64,000 nucleotides of DNA, from the NCBI GenBank assembly GCA_001632425.1, contig KV425577.1, positions 127,462 to 191,461 of the forward strand, written 5' to 3'. Positions 1 through 12,238 of this stretch are shown piece after piece. A program made the translations under genes and the position numbers. Position 1 is the first letter of the stretch, and every line of letters begins with the position of its first letter. Source of the DNA: Neolentinus lepideus HHB14362 ss-1 (taxonomy: Eukaryota; Basidiomycota; Agaricomycetes; Gloeophyllales; Gloeophyllaceae). Below the pieces are notes generated by a model. That model made no database searches. It had not been told where the DNA came from and saw nothing but the letters and a program-made list of their open reading frames with translations.

Positions 1-175
1 CCTTTGCTTCCTGTCGACCACCATCCCCCTTTGTCCTCCCATGCAATAATCATATTGACCACTATTCGGACGACCCGTACGGCTGTTATTGCGTTCGAGC
101 GACTACATAGTCTGTCTCTGTTTGTATTGAGACACAATCCCTATCTTAGAGTGCCCTAGACGATAATCTGCCATC

Positions 176-2405
176 ATGGCACCGGCGAAACCCCTCGACC
201 CATCCATCCTTTTCCACCCCAAGAAGAAGAAGCCCGGCCAAGCCCCCCCTCCTCCCCCGCCTCGCCCTCGCCCTCCAGCGTCCGACGCCCAGCGCAAATC
301 GCCGCCGAAATCCCAGCCCGACCCGATCGAAGGCATCAACCCGCCCGCGTCCTCCGGGGGCAAGTACAAGGAATTCAAGCTCATGTCCTCCGCGCTCAAC
401 GGGTGGAAGTACGACGTCATGAAGTTCGACACGCGCAAGGACATTAACATACCAGAGTTTTTCGGGACGAAGGGCCCGCACAAGCTCAACCGCAAGGATC
501 CCCCCCGGCGCGACGCCACGCCCGTCAGCGCGCCGCAGGCGGTTGGGCCTATGATGGGCCCCGATGGCAAGCCTGTCATAGGTGTAGACGGGAGGGTTGT
601 GATGGTCGACGCTGAGGGGCGCCCGATTCATAATACGAACGGGGCGGCGAATGGCGCGGCGGGTGATAAGGCGAAGCCGGGGCGGAAGAAGTTTCAGAAG
701 AAGACCAGGCAGGTGTATCTCATCCCTGAGGAGACGAGGCAGTTGCGGAAGGAGGAGAGGTACCCCTGGGTGATGGAGGTCCCGTCCCAGGACGAGCTCT
801 GGGTCGCTAAAATGGAGGAAGTCTCCAAAGCCGAGACGCACGCGTTCTTCATGCCCTGTTCAGGAGACACCTTCAAGTTCGTACCCGCCCATCGCTGGTA
901 TAAATTCCAGAAGAAACCGAATTACAAGATATTTAACTTGGAAGAGGCGGAATCCATGGTTTGTGCATCTATCATGATGTCTCTGATTTCACTAAAGCCC
1001 ATTGACATGATGTGGTACGTGTGGTAATCAGATGGCTAAAATGCAGAAGAATAAGGATCCGTCCCGATGGCTTGCCCAGAATCTCCCTTCATCGTCTTCA
1101 ACCAAGGGTGCGGGTGGCAGTGGCGCTACCACCTCAGTCTCGATGCCATACATGCAGAACGGGCCATCACTCGTTTACGATGCGTCGACGTCCCTCGGAC
1201 CCGGCGGTCGCCGGCTTCGCACCGTCGATAGCGGAATGGAGAGAGGGCTATTCGGCGATGACGACGACGAGGACAGTAAGAAGAGAAGAGTCCGTGAATA
1301 CGGCGGGGAGGGTGACCAGGACGAGATGGACTACGAGGAGATATTCCAGGATGACGAGGAGAAGCCTAATATGGACGAGGCCGAAGATGAGGAGGCCAAG
1401 GAGGTTGAGGTGCGTTGCAAACTGTCTGTTCTGATGTTGATGTATTTACCCTGTGGGCATCGCACAGGAACGTATCAAGAAGGAATACGGCAAGGCCAAA
1501 GTGCTGGACAATGGTGAAGAGGACCAGGATCAGGACGACGAGTCGAAACTCACCAAGGCTGGTCGTCAGCTGAGGAAGCTCATGCGTAGTATCGAGAAGA
1601 ATCAGGCGTATGATAGTGACGATGACGATAACCCATATCTCAGCGAGGTAACTTCACTACCGTTCGCATGGATTGTGGACTCACCACAATCATGCTACAG
1701 GACGAAGAGTCAGAGGAGGAAACTCCCGAGGTTCCCGCCGGTCCTGCGGTTCAGGACCAGTCCCCACAACGGTCGCAGTCGCAACCACCTGCGACCGCTC
1801 CCACAGTCTCTCCCGCACCCATCAAGACAGAGTCTTCCGTACCGAATCTATCCCGTCCGACATCTCCTACCCAATCAGGGCACTCGGTGGTTGCCAAACG
1901 GGCCACTAGTCCGAAAGTTCCCAAGATCAAGACGAGCCCCAACGTGAGTCGGGCAAGCAGTCCTCTCGCTCAAGGGCCCGCCAGTCCTAGCAGAAGACCC
2001 GGAAGTCCCATCAATGGCGCATCTATATCCGGTTCTCAACCCTCCCCTAACCGACCGAATAACAAGCGTAAAGCTGAAGACGCCTCCCCTATTTCCCCTG
2101 TTGCCGGCTCTAACGGAGACCAGCCTAAGCCGAAGAAAGCCAAAGTGACCCTTCCCATCAGTGACCTCACAGCGGCCATGATAGCACAATGGCTACGCAG
2201 TCACCCAGGAGCCAAGACCGTGGAATGCATTGCACAGTTCCGCCCGTATATCAATTCGACTGATGCGAGGAAGCACTTTACGGCACTCGTGAGGGAAGTG
2301 GGCACTATGGATAAAGACACTGGACACCTCTCTATCAAGGATATATACAGGGATCGTGATCCTCCACCGGGCACTGGTCCCAAGCCTCCCCCACAAGTTG
2401 CCTGA
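176..2405 (+). CDS. TFG1: Transcription initiation factor IIF subunit alpha (RAP74/Tfg1)
   Basis: Large subunit of TFIIF, the general factor that binds RNA polymerase II in the preinitiation complex. Exons 176-958, 1032-1409, 1468-1647 and 1701-2405 join in frame to about 681 residues; all introns are GT-AG. The N-terminal dimerisation region (about residues 60-250) contains the family-typical stretches EFKLMSSALNGWKYDVMKF and FMPCSGDTFKFVPAHRWYKF. It is followed by a long acidic and then Ser/Pro-rich charged linker. The last ~70 residues (ISDLTAAMIAQWLRSHPGAK onward) form the winged-helix domain known to contact the CTD phosphatase and the polymerase. The proline-rich leader after the ATG is a local extra. 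The start ATG at 176 is the first in frame. The gene converges on the bHLH gene downstream. Identification rests on family recognition of both end domains. Confidence 0.93.
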
Positions 2406-2860
2406 GTCATTGGAGACGGGTTACCGAATAACAGAATAATGTCTTCTGTTTTCCCATTCGCATGTTGCCCCTACCTCAGTGGATATATTGTCAGTCGTAT
2501 GGACTTTGATGTATTCTCGAATATTTGAGAGGATATTGCAATACCGTCGCTGGAACTTCGTGTTTCGTTCAGGAATACATTGAACAGAAGATACAGATGT
2601 CTGGAATGTCATCGGGTATAGCAGATCTCAATACTCTGTAACAAGAAAGGTGAAGTCGATAAAAATTAATCTTTTAATACAAGCGAATCAAATGGCACGT
2701 CCAGCCAGAGTAGTATAATCAGTCGTGAACGGAGCCGCCTGAGAGCGGAGCATAAGTAAAGACATTGTACCTGAGGCCCCCTGCAGCCAGGACAAAGAAA
2801 GGTCATGCGGACGTTAAAGAAGCAACCTTATGGATACAACATTAGAGAAGTCAATACAGG
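2406..2860. other. Convergent intergenic region
   Basis: 3' flanks of the TFIIF alpha gene (+) and the bHLH gene (-). AT-richer than the neighbours, with AATACATT/AATAAAT-like stretches compatible with 3' processing on both strands. No coding signal seen. Confidence 0.6.
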
Positions 2861-4806
2861 TCAAGCCGCCGTCTCCGCCGCCTTCGCCCCTGGTCCATTG
2901 ACATGACCATTTTGCTGAGGCGGACCCGGGGGAGCACCGCCAGGTGGATACACATTCTGCGATGACCCAGGTCGAGATGCAGGTTGCGGAGGTTGCTGAG
3001 GAGGATGCGTAGGATGAGGCGGGTGAGGGACCGGGGGCGCTGCGTAGTGGTTATGCGCCATAGTGGGAGGCGGAGGACCTTGGGCGTAAGCCATAGGTGG
3101 AGGACCTCCCGCAAACGGCGGCATGCCTGAGCGCATGCCATCTACTTCGTGACGCAGCATCTCGATCTCTCGAGCCATCTCCTGGTGACCGTGTTTCAAC
3201 TGAACGATAAAGTCGATAGCTAGGGCCAGTACGTTAGACGTCGCACGAGTCGGCGTAGGAAGAGGGTTACCTTTGCTAAGGATTTCCCATTTGCTGGCTT
3301 TCATACCGCGGTCGGCTGGGAGCTGGTCTCGCAGTTCATCGAAGAGGTCCTTCATTTCTTTCCGACGCTTGCGCTCGGCCAATTTGTGTGACACGCGAAG
3401 CTCCGGTGACCGCGAGTAGGGTGTACTGTCCTTCTTGTTGGCAGTAGTGGGGGTGGAAGTCGCCGAGTCTGGCTGCTGTTCCGTCGAGGAGGTCGGCGAC
3501 TGGCCCTGGCTCCCCGCACTCTGGTCTGTTGTCCGAGTACGAGAGGGTGGCCGTGACCGCGAGCGCAGGACCCTCTGCGTGGTGGGGCCGGGAGAGGTAC
3601 CGGGCATGTCTGGGACGGACATCCTGCGGTCGGAGGCAAAGGTGACCGTGTAGTTCATGGAGAGAGGTGGGGGAGGAGGCGGGGCTGATGGATCGAAGGG
3701 CCTTTGTGGCCCCGGGATATTATTTGGATTGGAGGCGCTGGGGTTAGGTGCTGTGGCTGACACTGGCTGTTCCGGGGGATGCGTGGTGGCTGGCCACGCG
3801 AAAGTAGCCATGCCTCCTGGCGGGCGGCCATGCGGATCTGCGGCGAACCCCGAAGGAGGGCCATAGCCCACATTATTCGCAAACACGCCTGGCGCAGAGT
3901 CCCGTCTATCCCCAGCCCACCACTGCGCCTGTTCTCCTGGCACGCCTGGCAGCCGCGAATCTACAGAGTACCGGCGGTCGTTCAGGCTCAACTGGGCTAT
4001 TCTCTGCGTATCAAATGCAGATCCCCTGCGCTTTGTAGCCGGCCCCTCTGCATCCACGTTCATGCCAGGTCCGACAAGTTGTGGATCAATCTCGGCACCC
4101 TCAGAAGCGGCTTCTCTATCGGAGGACATTTTACGCTTCGTCCCCTGAATTCGATCAAGATACACGCGTAAGCATCGAGTAGGTCAAGAACGCGTGAATG
4201 CGCAGCAATTGAAGTGAAAGTACACGCGATCTGATACATCACGAGCGTATCTACTCACCAAATTGCCTTGACCAGTTCCATTCCCCGTCGGCGACAGTTG
4301 TCTCTCCCCCTGATCTACGTCCATATCGGTAGATTCTTGCGGTCGGCTAGACCCTAGGACAAGGATAGGAGAAGGAACAAGCACGGTGTGGACAGCGCCT
4401 TACCTTCAGGTGCAGAGCTATCGGACTGTGCAGACATGGGTTGCCGCCAAGATGTTTCATTTACTGGTTGCGATCCTTCAGGACGCCGATTGACGCTCAC
4501 GTCGCCGAAAGTGTAAGGTGAAGTAGGTCGCGGTTCTTTGGAATTGTTCCGAGACTTGGTTGAAGGAGAAGGAGGGTCCGCAGACGAATTCTGGCGGGCT
4601 GGTGGGACAGAGGGCTGAAGATGGGGACTTGCTCGGTGTAAGGAAGGATCGGTTATAGAACCCCTACGCTGGTTTTGCAGATATTCGAGGGGAGCAAGAG
4701 TCTCTGGAGACAAGGGTTTTTTGTGGGAATTATCGGCGGCGACGGGGTCCGGATTAGCCGGCGGCTTATCGTCGGTATGGGACCCGGCGGCGGGGGACGG
4801 TGGCAT
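2861..4806 (-). CDS. bHLH transcription factor
   Basis: Predicted nuclear DNA-binding regulator of about 576 residues. Exons (minus strand) 4806-4404, 4353-4259, 4144-3271 and 3219-2861. The bHLH domain lies near residues 419-480: basic region HKLAERKRRKEMKDLF, a loop, then KASKWEILSK joined across the last intron to AIDFIVQLK. The His, Glu and Arg spaced as H-x3-E-x3-R are the E-box contacts known for this class. A short helical extension follows (about HGHQEMAREIEMLRHEV), then a Pro/Gly-rich tail. The N-terminal 400 residues are Ser/Pro-rich and low complexity. The last intron (3270-3220, 51 nt) is in frame and stop-free, but removing it is needed to restore helix 2. The ATG at 4806 is the first in frame; the Arg-rich open stretch upstream has no ATG. 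Target genes are unknown. Confidence 0.88.
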
Positions 4807-4820
4807 GGCACAGTGTTGAG

Positions 4821-4866
4821 GACGCTGACGGCGACGGCGGCGACGACGCGGGCGACGACGAGGAGA
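4821..4866. repeat. GAC/GGC trinucleotide-rich tract
   Basis: Imperfect run of GAC, GGC and GCG triplets just 5' of the bHLH start codon (in its transcribed leader if the start at 4806 is right). On the minus strand it would read as an Arg-rich frame, which lacks an ATG. It is short and degenerate. Confidence 0.6.
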
Positions 4867-5029
4867 GGCTATATTCAACTTAGGACAGGGAGAGCAGTTC
4901 TGGGCGGTCCGTGGTCAACGTGTCTTGGACGCTCCCACGTGAGTCCCGCGAGGGTATATCTGCCTCTCTTCCATAAATGGTTATATTGCCGCCTATCGGT
5001 CGTTGCCGGTCAAGTGTATCCAGTCCTAA

Positions 5030-8000
5030 CTACAGTCCACTCGAGCGCAGCGTGTTCTGCTGCTCCTCCGTCAGCGAGATGTAGCGCACATATCGTAGGC
5101 TGTTCCGAGTCCTCCTCCCAGCCTTCGCGGTTTGACTCTCCCGTCGTTCCTCCTCCTCGTCCGTGGCCACCATGCGCCTCACCCATGGTAAATAGTCTAG
5201 GAACACCTGCGGGATCGGTGCCGTCGACTTAAATGCGCAGGAGAAGGGCAGAATTGATCGAAGTACCGCCACCACGTGAGAGACATGTGCATTGCGAGCA
5301 CGGAACAGGCTGCGCGTGTCGAAGCTCTGCCTTCCACGAGCCCTGGATCTGTCAGACACAAACGGAAGCCAAGCACCGGGCGTGAGAGGATACCGCACGC
5401 GGCTCTCAATTCCCTGCCGCATCTCCTCGTCGCGATGATACAACGCACTTACCTCCAGCTCAGAGGCTGTCGAGCCCGGAAATAATATCTGATAGCCCGT
5501 TTCATCGTTAACCGAGGATCGACACTCGCGTTCCAACAGCGCCTAGAGAGAATCACATTTAGCAAGTTCCATAGCAAGGTTTACCGAGCAAAAATACCTG
5601 TGGCGTCTGCCATGCCTTACGACCGAGATCACTATCCAAAAATGAAGCCATTTCCGCATGGTGCGCCAATCCTTTTAGTAGCTCTAATTGAGCCTTCGCA
5701 TCCGAAGAATTAGCGGGTCCATCATCCACTGCGTCGGACGTAGATGAACTACGTTCCCGGCTGATGGCAACGTGGATATCCGGATCTGCGAAGGCACGCG
5801 GCTCTCCGATTCCCTCTGACCAAGGCTCCTGCAATGCCCCTTTGGCAGAGAAAAAGAATTGCAGTTGATTGATAGCAGACCTGAGGTCTGGCATGACCTG
5901 GATGTCCTCGTTCTGGGACCAATCAGCGGATCCTGGGGGAGCGCCTGTATCCCGGCCTTGGGGTGACTCGTACAATTCAGTGAGAATTTGACGATCGATT
6001 CGGAAACCTTCGGCGAAGCAGAGGCTTTGGAGATAGGACGCTGCGATCGTAGGTGGCGCTGGCGCAAATGTCAAAACCTCTTGCAAGGGAAGGTCCTGTA
6101 ATGGAACCAACGATACGTCTAGGGAAGGCACATCCCAAGTTAAAAACAGATAAGAGATGGGACATGTTAGTACCAACCATTGCAAGTCATAACCACCGGT
6201 CTTCGACAGCCTTTGATGAAATTGATAACAGCGGGCCAGAAATTCTGGTCATCCTTGTAAAGCACGTCTACTTCCTCCAGAAGCACAAGAGACTGACGGA
6301 TCTTGCTCCCCTCGTGTGCGGCTGGAGGAACAAAGCTAGCGTTGACCTCATCCCGCGGATGAGAACAGGCGACATTTACTTCACTCGCGGGAAGGTTCTC
6401 TTGATTTCGCGAGCTTCTTTCCTCTGTATCAGCAGAAGTAGATCCTGCTTGTGGGCGCCTCTCGTCATGCTTCGTAAACAACCCTGTAAGAGAAACAATT
6501 CAGGACCACACGTGCTGGAAGTTTGATGCGGCCTACCAGCTGACTTGCGGAACACACCTTTGCGTAGCGTGTGGTTCTTGCCCACGTCGCCCACGAGGCT
6601 GTCTAGGTTGGTATTGCTCCGCTTACCTATCCCTGGGTATACTTCAAATACCTCCCAACCCAACTCTTCTGCACAGGCGTAAACAGCCGCGGTCTTACCG
6701 CAACCCGAAGATCCAGCCAGCAGAATAGTGTTCGTCAGTCTGTTGCTGAAGTCCGGCGTACTGTGACATATTGACGGACTGTCGTCGCCGGGCTCTGAAC
6801 CATCGGGTTCTGCTTCAACATGTAGATCCATTGGCTCTGAGACGTCAGATTTATGGTGCAAACGAGATAGCGTCTGACGACAAAATTCGAGGTCATCTTC
6901 ACTCCCAGGTAGAATGTCTGGCTCCGACTCCGTTTCATCTTCCGTGTCTACTATCCAATCGTCTTCAATGTCCGAATCATCCCTCCTTCGGCCACGACCT
7001 TTCGGTTTCTCCACGGCTCGCTGGATCTTTGGCTTCTTCGCTTTGCGCTCGTTTTTACTCTTCTTGGTCTTCGTCCGACTTTTCCGCTTCTTACCTGTTG
7101 GACTGTCGATCGACTCTGTAGTACTATTCGACTCCGCTTGCAAAGCCAGAGCTTCTAACCAATTCCGGAGATACAGTGTGTTCACCTCATTGCCGAGAAC
7201 CTCATCGGCACGCTTGGGGCGCCAGCGTTCCGTCCACAGCTGCGACGGAGAGCATAGATCATCCCGGTCATCTAGCTCCAGGTACTTTATGATCCGAGAG
7301 ATAGCAGGATAATTACTGCGGTGCGACTTGGGGATGCTGTCCAACAACAACTTGAAGTCTTCGGCATGGGACACAGGCCTATATCCAACGCCGCAACGAG
7401 ATAAGGGGGAGCGAGGATCTGCTTCGGAGACAGATATGTTCGGCGCAGACAGCGGTCCTGATTGCCCTTCTGAAATAGGCTGTCCCTTCCCTTTGTGTCG
7501 TATTCCAAAACGCAGTTCAGGCGCATGGAAAGAAGTTTGTTCCCCGCGTATGTGCTGCTGATCTGCATCAGGTAATGGCGCTTCTGACTCTTTCGTCCGG
7601 TTCGAAAGACTGCGCGATACTGGCGACCCAACAGCCTTCTGAGCTGCAAATATAGGGAACACAGCCTCAGGTCGAGGGGCGGAAGACGCCGGTGTTGTGA
7701 GTCTCGAGTCACGGCTGCGGTGGGCGAAGATAGGGAAAACCACTTTGGACGAAGGAGGCTCTTGACGAGACTGTATAGGAGACTGTTCGATAACAATCGG
7801 ATCCTCGCGGCTACATCCGTTACCAATGGCAATGACTTCTGGGGATTCCATACGCAAGCTACTGGAGGGAGGGGTGTCGGCTATAGATACGGAGGTAGCA
7901 TGTGGACTATCCTCCTTCGTGATATCCATGACGGGCAGAGAGAGATGTGGTTCAGAAGGGTCCAACATCAGTGTGGTATCTTCTTGGAAAGCTTGGTGAG

Positions 8001-8453
8001 ATACGGGTTTCAAGAAAATGGGGAATGGTTGACGTGGCGGTACGGTACTTGAAGGACCTGTCCAGAAACATTCCAGACAGACTTAACATGACAGCAAATA
8101 TACTCACTATTTGTTTGAGCGGTATCTGGATTTCTCATTTCATCCTCTGTGTCAGCTACGACCTTGTGTTCTGCGTTCAAGGAGGTGGAGAGAGTGCTGT
8201 CGTCGGACACTTGACTGCCTTGGCCCGAGTCTCCCGGTGTTTGTGTAGCGCTGGCATTTTCGACTTTGGCAGACAGAATAGAGGGTGCCTTCCTCTGGAA
8301 ATGGTGTAATAGAGTCTTCTGACTGTTTCCGCCGACCTGCAAGACATGCCGTGACGCAAATGTGAGCTCTCCGCACGCGACCCAGCGCAGACTGTGATAT
8401 ACCGCTTTCGCCTTTGATCCTTTACCACCTGCCTTTCTCTTATTCTCCACCAT
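5030..8453 (-). CDS. ELG1: Elg1/ATAD5-like AAA+ subunit of the alternative RFC (PCNA unloading)
   Basis: Large subunit of the Elg1-RFC-like complex, which in yeast and humans unloads PCNA after replication. Exons 8453-8403, 8336-8108, 8057-6537, 6483-6178, 6118-5598 and 5542-5030 give about 1046 residues. Splicing out the first intron joins a basic N-terminus to [12 protein letters not shown], which resembles a PCNA-interacting box. The middle is disordered and carries three FPIF motifs, a [16 protein letters not shown] segment and a Lys-rich nuclear-type patch. The AAA+ core has Walker A GSSGCGKT (~residue 543) and the Walker B-like [14 protein letters not shown] (~668). Both match the ATAD5/Elg1 branch rather than Rad17 or Rfc1, as does [11 protein letters not shown] after splicing. 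The C-terminus holds the RFC-type helical region. Intron 1 (8402-8337, 66 nt) is in frame and could be retained. The gene is divergent from the JmjC gene. Confidence 0.9.
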
Positions 8454-8654
8454 CGAGCAAGAGCGCGACCCAAATCCAGTGGACGCAGCAGGACAGAACA
8501 AGAATCAGCAGGAATGGCTGTAGACGATGTGAACGCGACGCGTTGATTGACGCGTCCGTGGCCCCGTGACTACTTCCGCGTGCCACTGACGCAAATATTC
8601 CCCAGTGTTCAGTAGCTCGATTTGCGCAGTCTGTTCGCAACAGCCCTCGCGAAA
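8454..8654. promoter_or_regulatory. Divergent promoter, ELG1 / JmjC gene
   Basis: 200-bp gap between two divergent start codons, so the core promoters of both genes must lie here or overlap the coding ends. No TATA box was recognised. Confidence 0.5.
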
Positions 8655-10030
8655 ATGCTTTCTTCTCAGCCAGAGCTCGATGCGTGCTACAGTAATATGA
8701 TGCGATGGATCTCTGACGAATACCATGGTCGGTTACTATCACAAGCACTTGATTGAATTCGTCCGACGGACAGGTACATACAGGCTTGAATGGGTCACAA
8801 TACGAGGTTTTAGAGACTCCGCCTTCCCCACTCGAGTTCGCTCGACTTGTACAGATCTCAAGACCTGTATTGATTAAAGGTATTAAGCACTTAAGTGACT
8901 TTAGTTCCAGGCTCATGATCACCGATGAAACCAGGCTACAAAGTACCAGCGCAGACCTTATGGTCTAATAACTACCTCATCGAGTGTATGGGTGATCAGA
9001 AAATCTCCGTTGCCGTCACACCAGATGGGTGAGTACACTTTTCGAAGACTTATCAACTATGTTTGCGATTGGTGGACATCGTTCACGCCAAGTCGTGCCG
9101 ATGCAATTACGGCTGGACAAGACGGAAGAGAATACTTCACTGAACCTCATGTTCAGCAAATGACCATGGCAGAATTCCTGCTCAAAATCAGTTCTGGTGA
9201 GTAATATAAGCAAGGCCCCTGTTATGTTGATAACTTCGTCTTTGGCTATCTAGATAAGAAAGGAGATGTACTCTACGTGCAAACACAGAACGGAAACTTG
9301 TATCCATCGGGATACTTTGATCCCTCTTCACGAGATGGTTCGTCTGAATGCGAGAAACTGAGGCGGGATGCTCCGAGTGAGATATCCTGGTGCAGTGAGG
9401 CTCTAGGTAGATCTCCAGAAGCTGTAAACGTATGGGTAGGAGACAGCAGAAGCATGACAAGTGTTCACAGTGGTCAGTCTATAACATCGGTCCTGGATCT
9501 GTGATGCTCATCGTTATTGTCTCAGATCCTTTTGAGAACATATACACGGTAGTCCGAGGGACCAAACACTTCACTCTATTCCCTCCGACTGAGGCTTGGT
9601 GTCTCAAAGGTTCGCTCTATTCATACTTGTCCACCCGAGCAAGTCTTACAGGTTCTTTCTAGAACGCTCATATCCTCACGCAACATACACCTGTGACACG
9701 CCAATTTCTCCATTGAAACTCTCGCCCACGAACTATCCTCCCGTCCGCTGGTCATCTATCATAAATCCAGACGACAGTACCACTCTACCCAGCGGTGCAC
9801 ACCCTATTCACATTACCCTCCACGCAGGAGATACGCTGTACCTTCCCGTCGGCTGGTGGCACTACGTTCGTCAGTCGGGCGACATCACTATTGCCTTGAA
9901 TTGGTGGTACGACTTGCAAATGCGGGGAGCTCAATGGGTGTGGCTGAGCTTCCTCAGAGGAATGGGCAAGGATGTCATGTCAGGAAATCCTGCTCAAATG
10001 AACAATGCAGATACAACAGAAAAGGGGTAG
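8655..10030 (+). CDS. JmjC-domain protein, JMJD7-like
   Basis: Probable Fe(II)/2-oxoglutarate oxygenase of the JMJD7 group (in animals a lysyl hydroxylase acting on TRAFAC GTPases). Exons 8655-8727, 8784-8879, 8935-9028, 9093-9196, 9254-9472, 9526-9609 and 9663-10030 join to about 345 residues. Typical family strings are present: ISVAVTPDG, GDVLYVQTQNGNL, AVNVWVGDSRSMTSVHSDPF and ENIYTVVRGTKHFTLFPP. The metal ligands fit HxD (H and D in VHSDPF, assembled across an intron) and the distal His in LPVGWWHYV. The next stretch, ITIALNWWYDL, closes the double-stranded beta helix. Length is close to human JMJD7. The ATG has an A at -3. No signal peptide is seen, so a cytosolic or nuclear location is inferred. 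The substrate in fungi is unknown. Confidence 0.9.
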
Positions 10031-10427
10031 AAGAGACGCCTGCCTCATCGTCGGGCTATAATTTGGCTAGATCTCTGTATATATGCTTAGGTGTCGATTT
10101 CTTTCTTTCCTTGAATGGACCTTACTTGATGCCGTGCTCTAACTGTGTCGTACACGTACACGAACTGTTGTACTGCTAGCTATTGTTTACATGACGTTAC
10201 AGCATCCCTTGCCATGCTTATTCATATCTTTATTATTCCTACCCTTCTCCGGATACTTCTCGGGCCCGCCCCCATTATCTATAACACTTGCGAGAACAGT
10301 GACACATCTTTTCATATTTAGTATGAAGGCGATCTCACAGGTTCGCGACGTTGGTCACAGGCCAGGCGCTGTAGTAAGAACAGCGCATCAACTATTTGCA
10401 TCATGACGTGAAGATGGATGATACGCA
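10031..10427. other. Convergent intergenic region
   Basis: 3' flanks of the JmjC gene (+) and the G6PD gene (-). T-rich and C/T-rich; no gene, repeat or RNA recognised. Confidence 0.6.
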
Positions 10428-12238
10428 CTATCCCTCGGTCGTGCGCTTGTAGCCGTACTTCTGGATGAAGGCGTCGAGCTCTTTAGGTCCGCGAGAGCCA
10501 TAAGGGTACCCGACTGGCTTGGGCTGAGGCCCGCTCACACCCTCTATCCAGTGCAGGATGGGCGTGAAGATCTGGAGGAAGTTTGAGCATCATGGACTTT
10601 ACGGGAGTAACCATAATCTCGTACCTTCCATGCAACATCCAGCTCGTCGTCACGGACAAAGTTAGAGTGGTCACCCTTGAGGGCGTCGAGGATAAGGGAC
10701 TCGTACGCCTCTGGAATGTGGATGTCCGCGAACCGCCGCTTATACGTGAGGTCCATCTCGGCAGGAATCGCACGTGTGTACAGCCCAGGAGTCTTGGTGT
10801 TGAACTTGAGGTACACCGCCTCTGACGGCTGGATCCGAATGACGAGCTCATTGCGAGAGATATCCTTGAAGATACCCTGGGTGACATCCTTATACTGGAT
10901 GCGGATCTCAACCTTAGCCTCGTTGAGTGCTGGAGGAAGGTCATCTGTCAGTCCCAAATGGCTGCCATTGCGGGAGATGGAGACGAACCTTTGCCAGCTT
11001 TCAGGATGAAGGGAACACCCTCCCACCGAGGGTTGTGGATCCAGAGCGTCGTAGCAGCGTATGTTGGGCAGACCGAGTTATGGGGGACGGTGTCATCGTC
11101 GAGGTACCCGGGCTTGCCATTGGCAGCGACGTACTGACCCAGCAGAGTATCGCTGCGCTCGACGGGAGGGATCGCACGGAGCACTTTAACCTGTTACGCG
11201 TAAGCCCCATATGCATCCCACAACTATAATCAGCCACTACCTTCTCGTCACGGATGTCCTCTGCGGAGAACGAGACGGGCCGCTCCATGGTCAAGATACT
11301 CAACACCTGCAGTAAATCTGCGAGAACGTCAGAAACGGTCGCACCGGCTATCGGCACCATACTCACGGTTCTGCAGGATATCCCGAATGATACCGAATTC
11401 GTCGAAGTAACCACCACGACCCTCCGTTCCAAATGGCTCCTTGAAGGTGATTTGGACATTGCTGATGGAGTTCTTGTCCCAGCCCGAGGAGAACGCGACG
11501 TTGGCGAACCGCAGGACGAGTAGGTTCTTGGTCATCTCCTTGCCGAGATAGTGGTCAATCCGATAAGTCTCGTCTTCCGTCCAGTGCTCCTTGAGCGCCT
11601 TGAGGAGCTCGCGACAAGAATCGGTATCCTTTCCGAAGGGCTTCTCAACGATAATGCGGTTACTACCGCCCTTCGCGACATAGCAGTGCTCCCGGAGGTT
11701 TTTGGCGACGGGGATGAAGACACTAGGCGGGAGAGCAAGGTAGAAGACGCGGTTGCGTTCCTTTGACTGATATTTTGACTCGATTTCGTCAAGGAACTTG
11801 TTGAGGTTATCGAAAGATTGCCCATCTTCGTATCCGCCAGAGACGTAGCTAGAGAGCTTCTTAAACTCTTCCACCTTGGCTTTGTTCTCCTCGTCACCCT
11901 CTGGGACCTTAATGTAGCCCGTAGTCCGCTTATGGTACTCGGCCTCGTCCATCTTTGTACGAGCATAGCCGACGATGTGGACGTCGCGCGGTAAGAAGCC
12001 ATTCTTGTACAAACCGAAAAGCGCTGGATACGTCTGCAATCGTTCATTAGATATGGAACCACATCAATGAAGACCCAGAACGTACCTTCTTCTTTGCCAG
12101 ATCACCAGAAGCACCAAGGACTGAGCATGGATATCAGCAGCAAGCAGACGCGCCGTAATCAATTCACTGACCGATAATGATCGTGTTGTCCCTGAGCTGG
12201 TCACCGCTCGTCTCCATGGAGGGAATGGTGCCCGACAT
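10428..12238 (-). CDS. ZWF1: Glucose-6-phosphate 1-dehydrogenase
   Basis: First enzyme of the oxidative pentose phosphate pathway, making cytosolic NADPH from glucose 6-phosphate. Exons 12238-12172, 12120-12086, 12033-11367, 11317-11241, 11190-10989, 10929-10625 and 10571-10428 give about 498 residues, close to the usual length. The dinucleotide-binding motif GASGDLAKKK sits in exon 2, immediately after the first intron. The active-site peptide RIDHYLGKE lies at ~192-200 in exon 3. Further family strings are IIVEKPFGKD, DEFGIIRDILQNHLLQ and IFTPILHWI. The C-terminus ends in YGYKRTTEG. All six introns (49-59 nt) are needed to restore family-conserved segments. Divergent from THOC5 with a 263-bp shared promoter. 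Confidence 0.97.

Noticed and set aside
146..841. Long antisense open frame over TFIIF alpha (Arg/Leu-rich)
   Set aside because: Shadow of a GC-rich coding exon in the opposite strand; no splice sites, domain or plausible start context.
5430..5475. Possible intron with GTAAGT donor in the last ELG1 exon
   Set aside because: The nearest acceptor would give a 39-nt intron, shorter than any other here, and the reading frame is open through it.
8440..8922. Minus-strand open frame across the ELG1/JmjC promoter
   Set aside because: Overlaps well-supported exons of the JmjC gene and has no recognisable domain.
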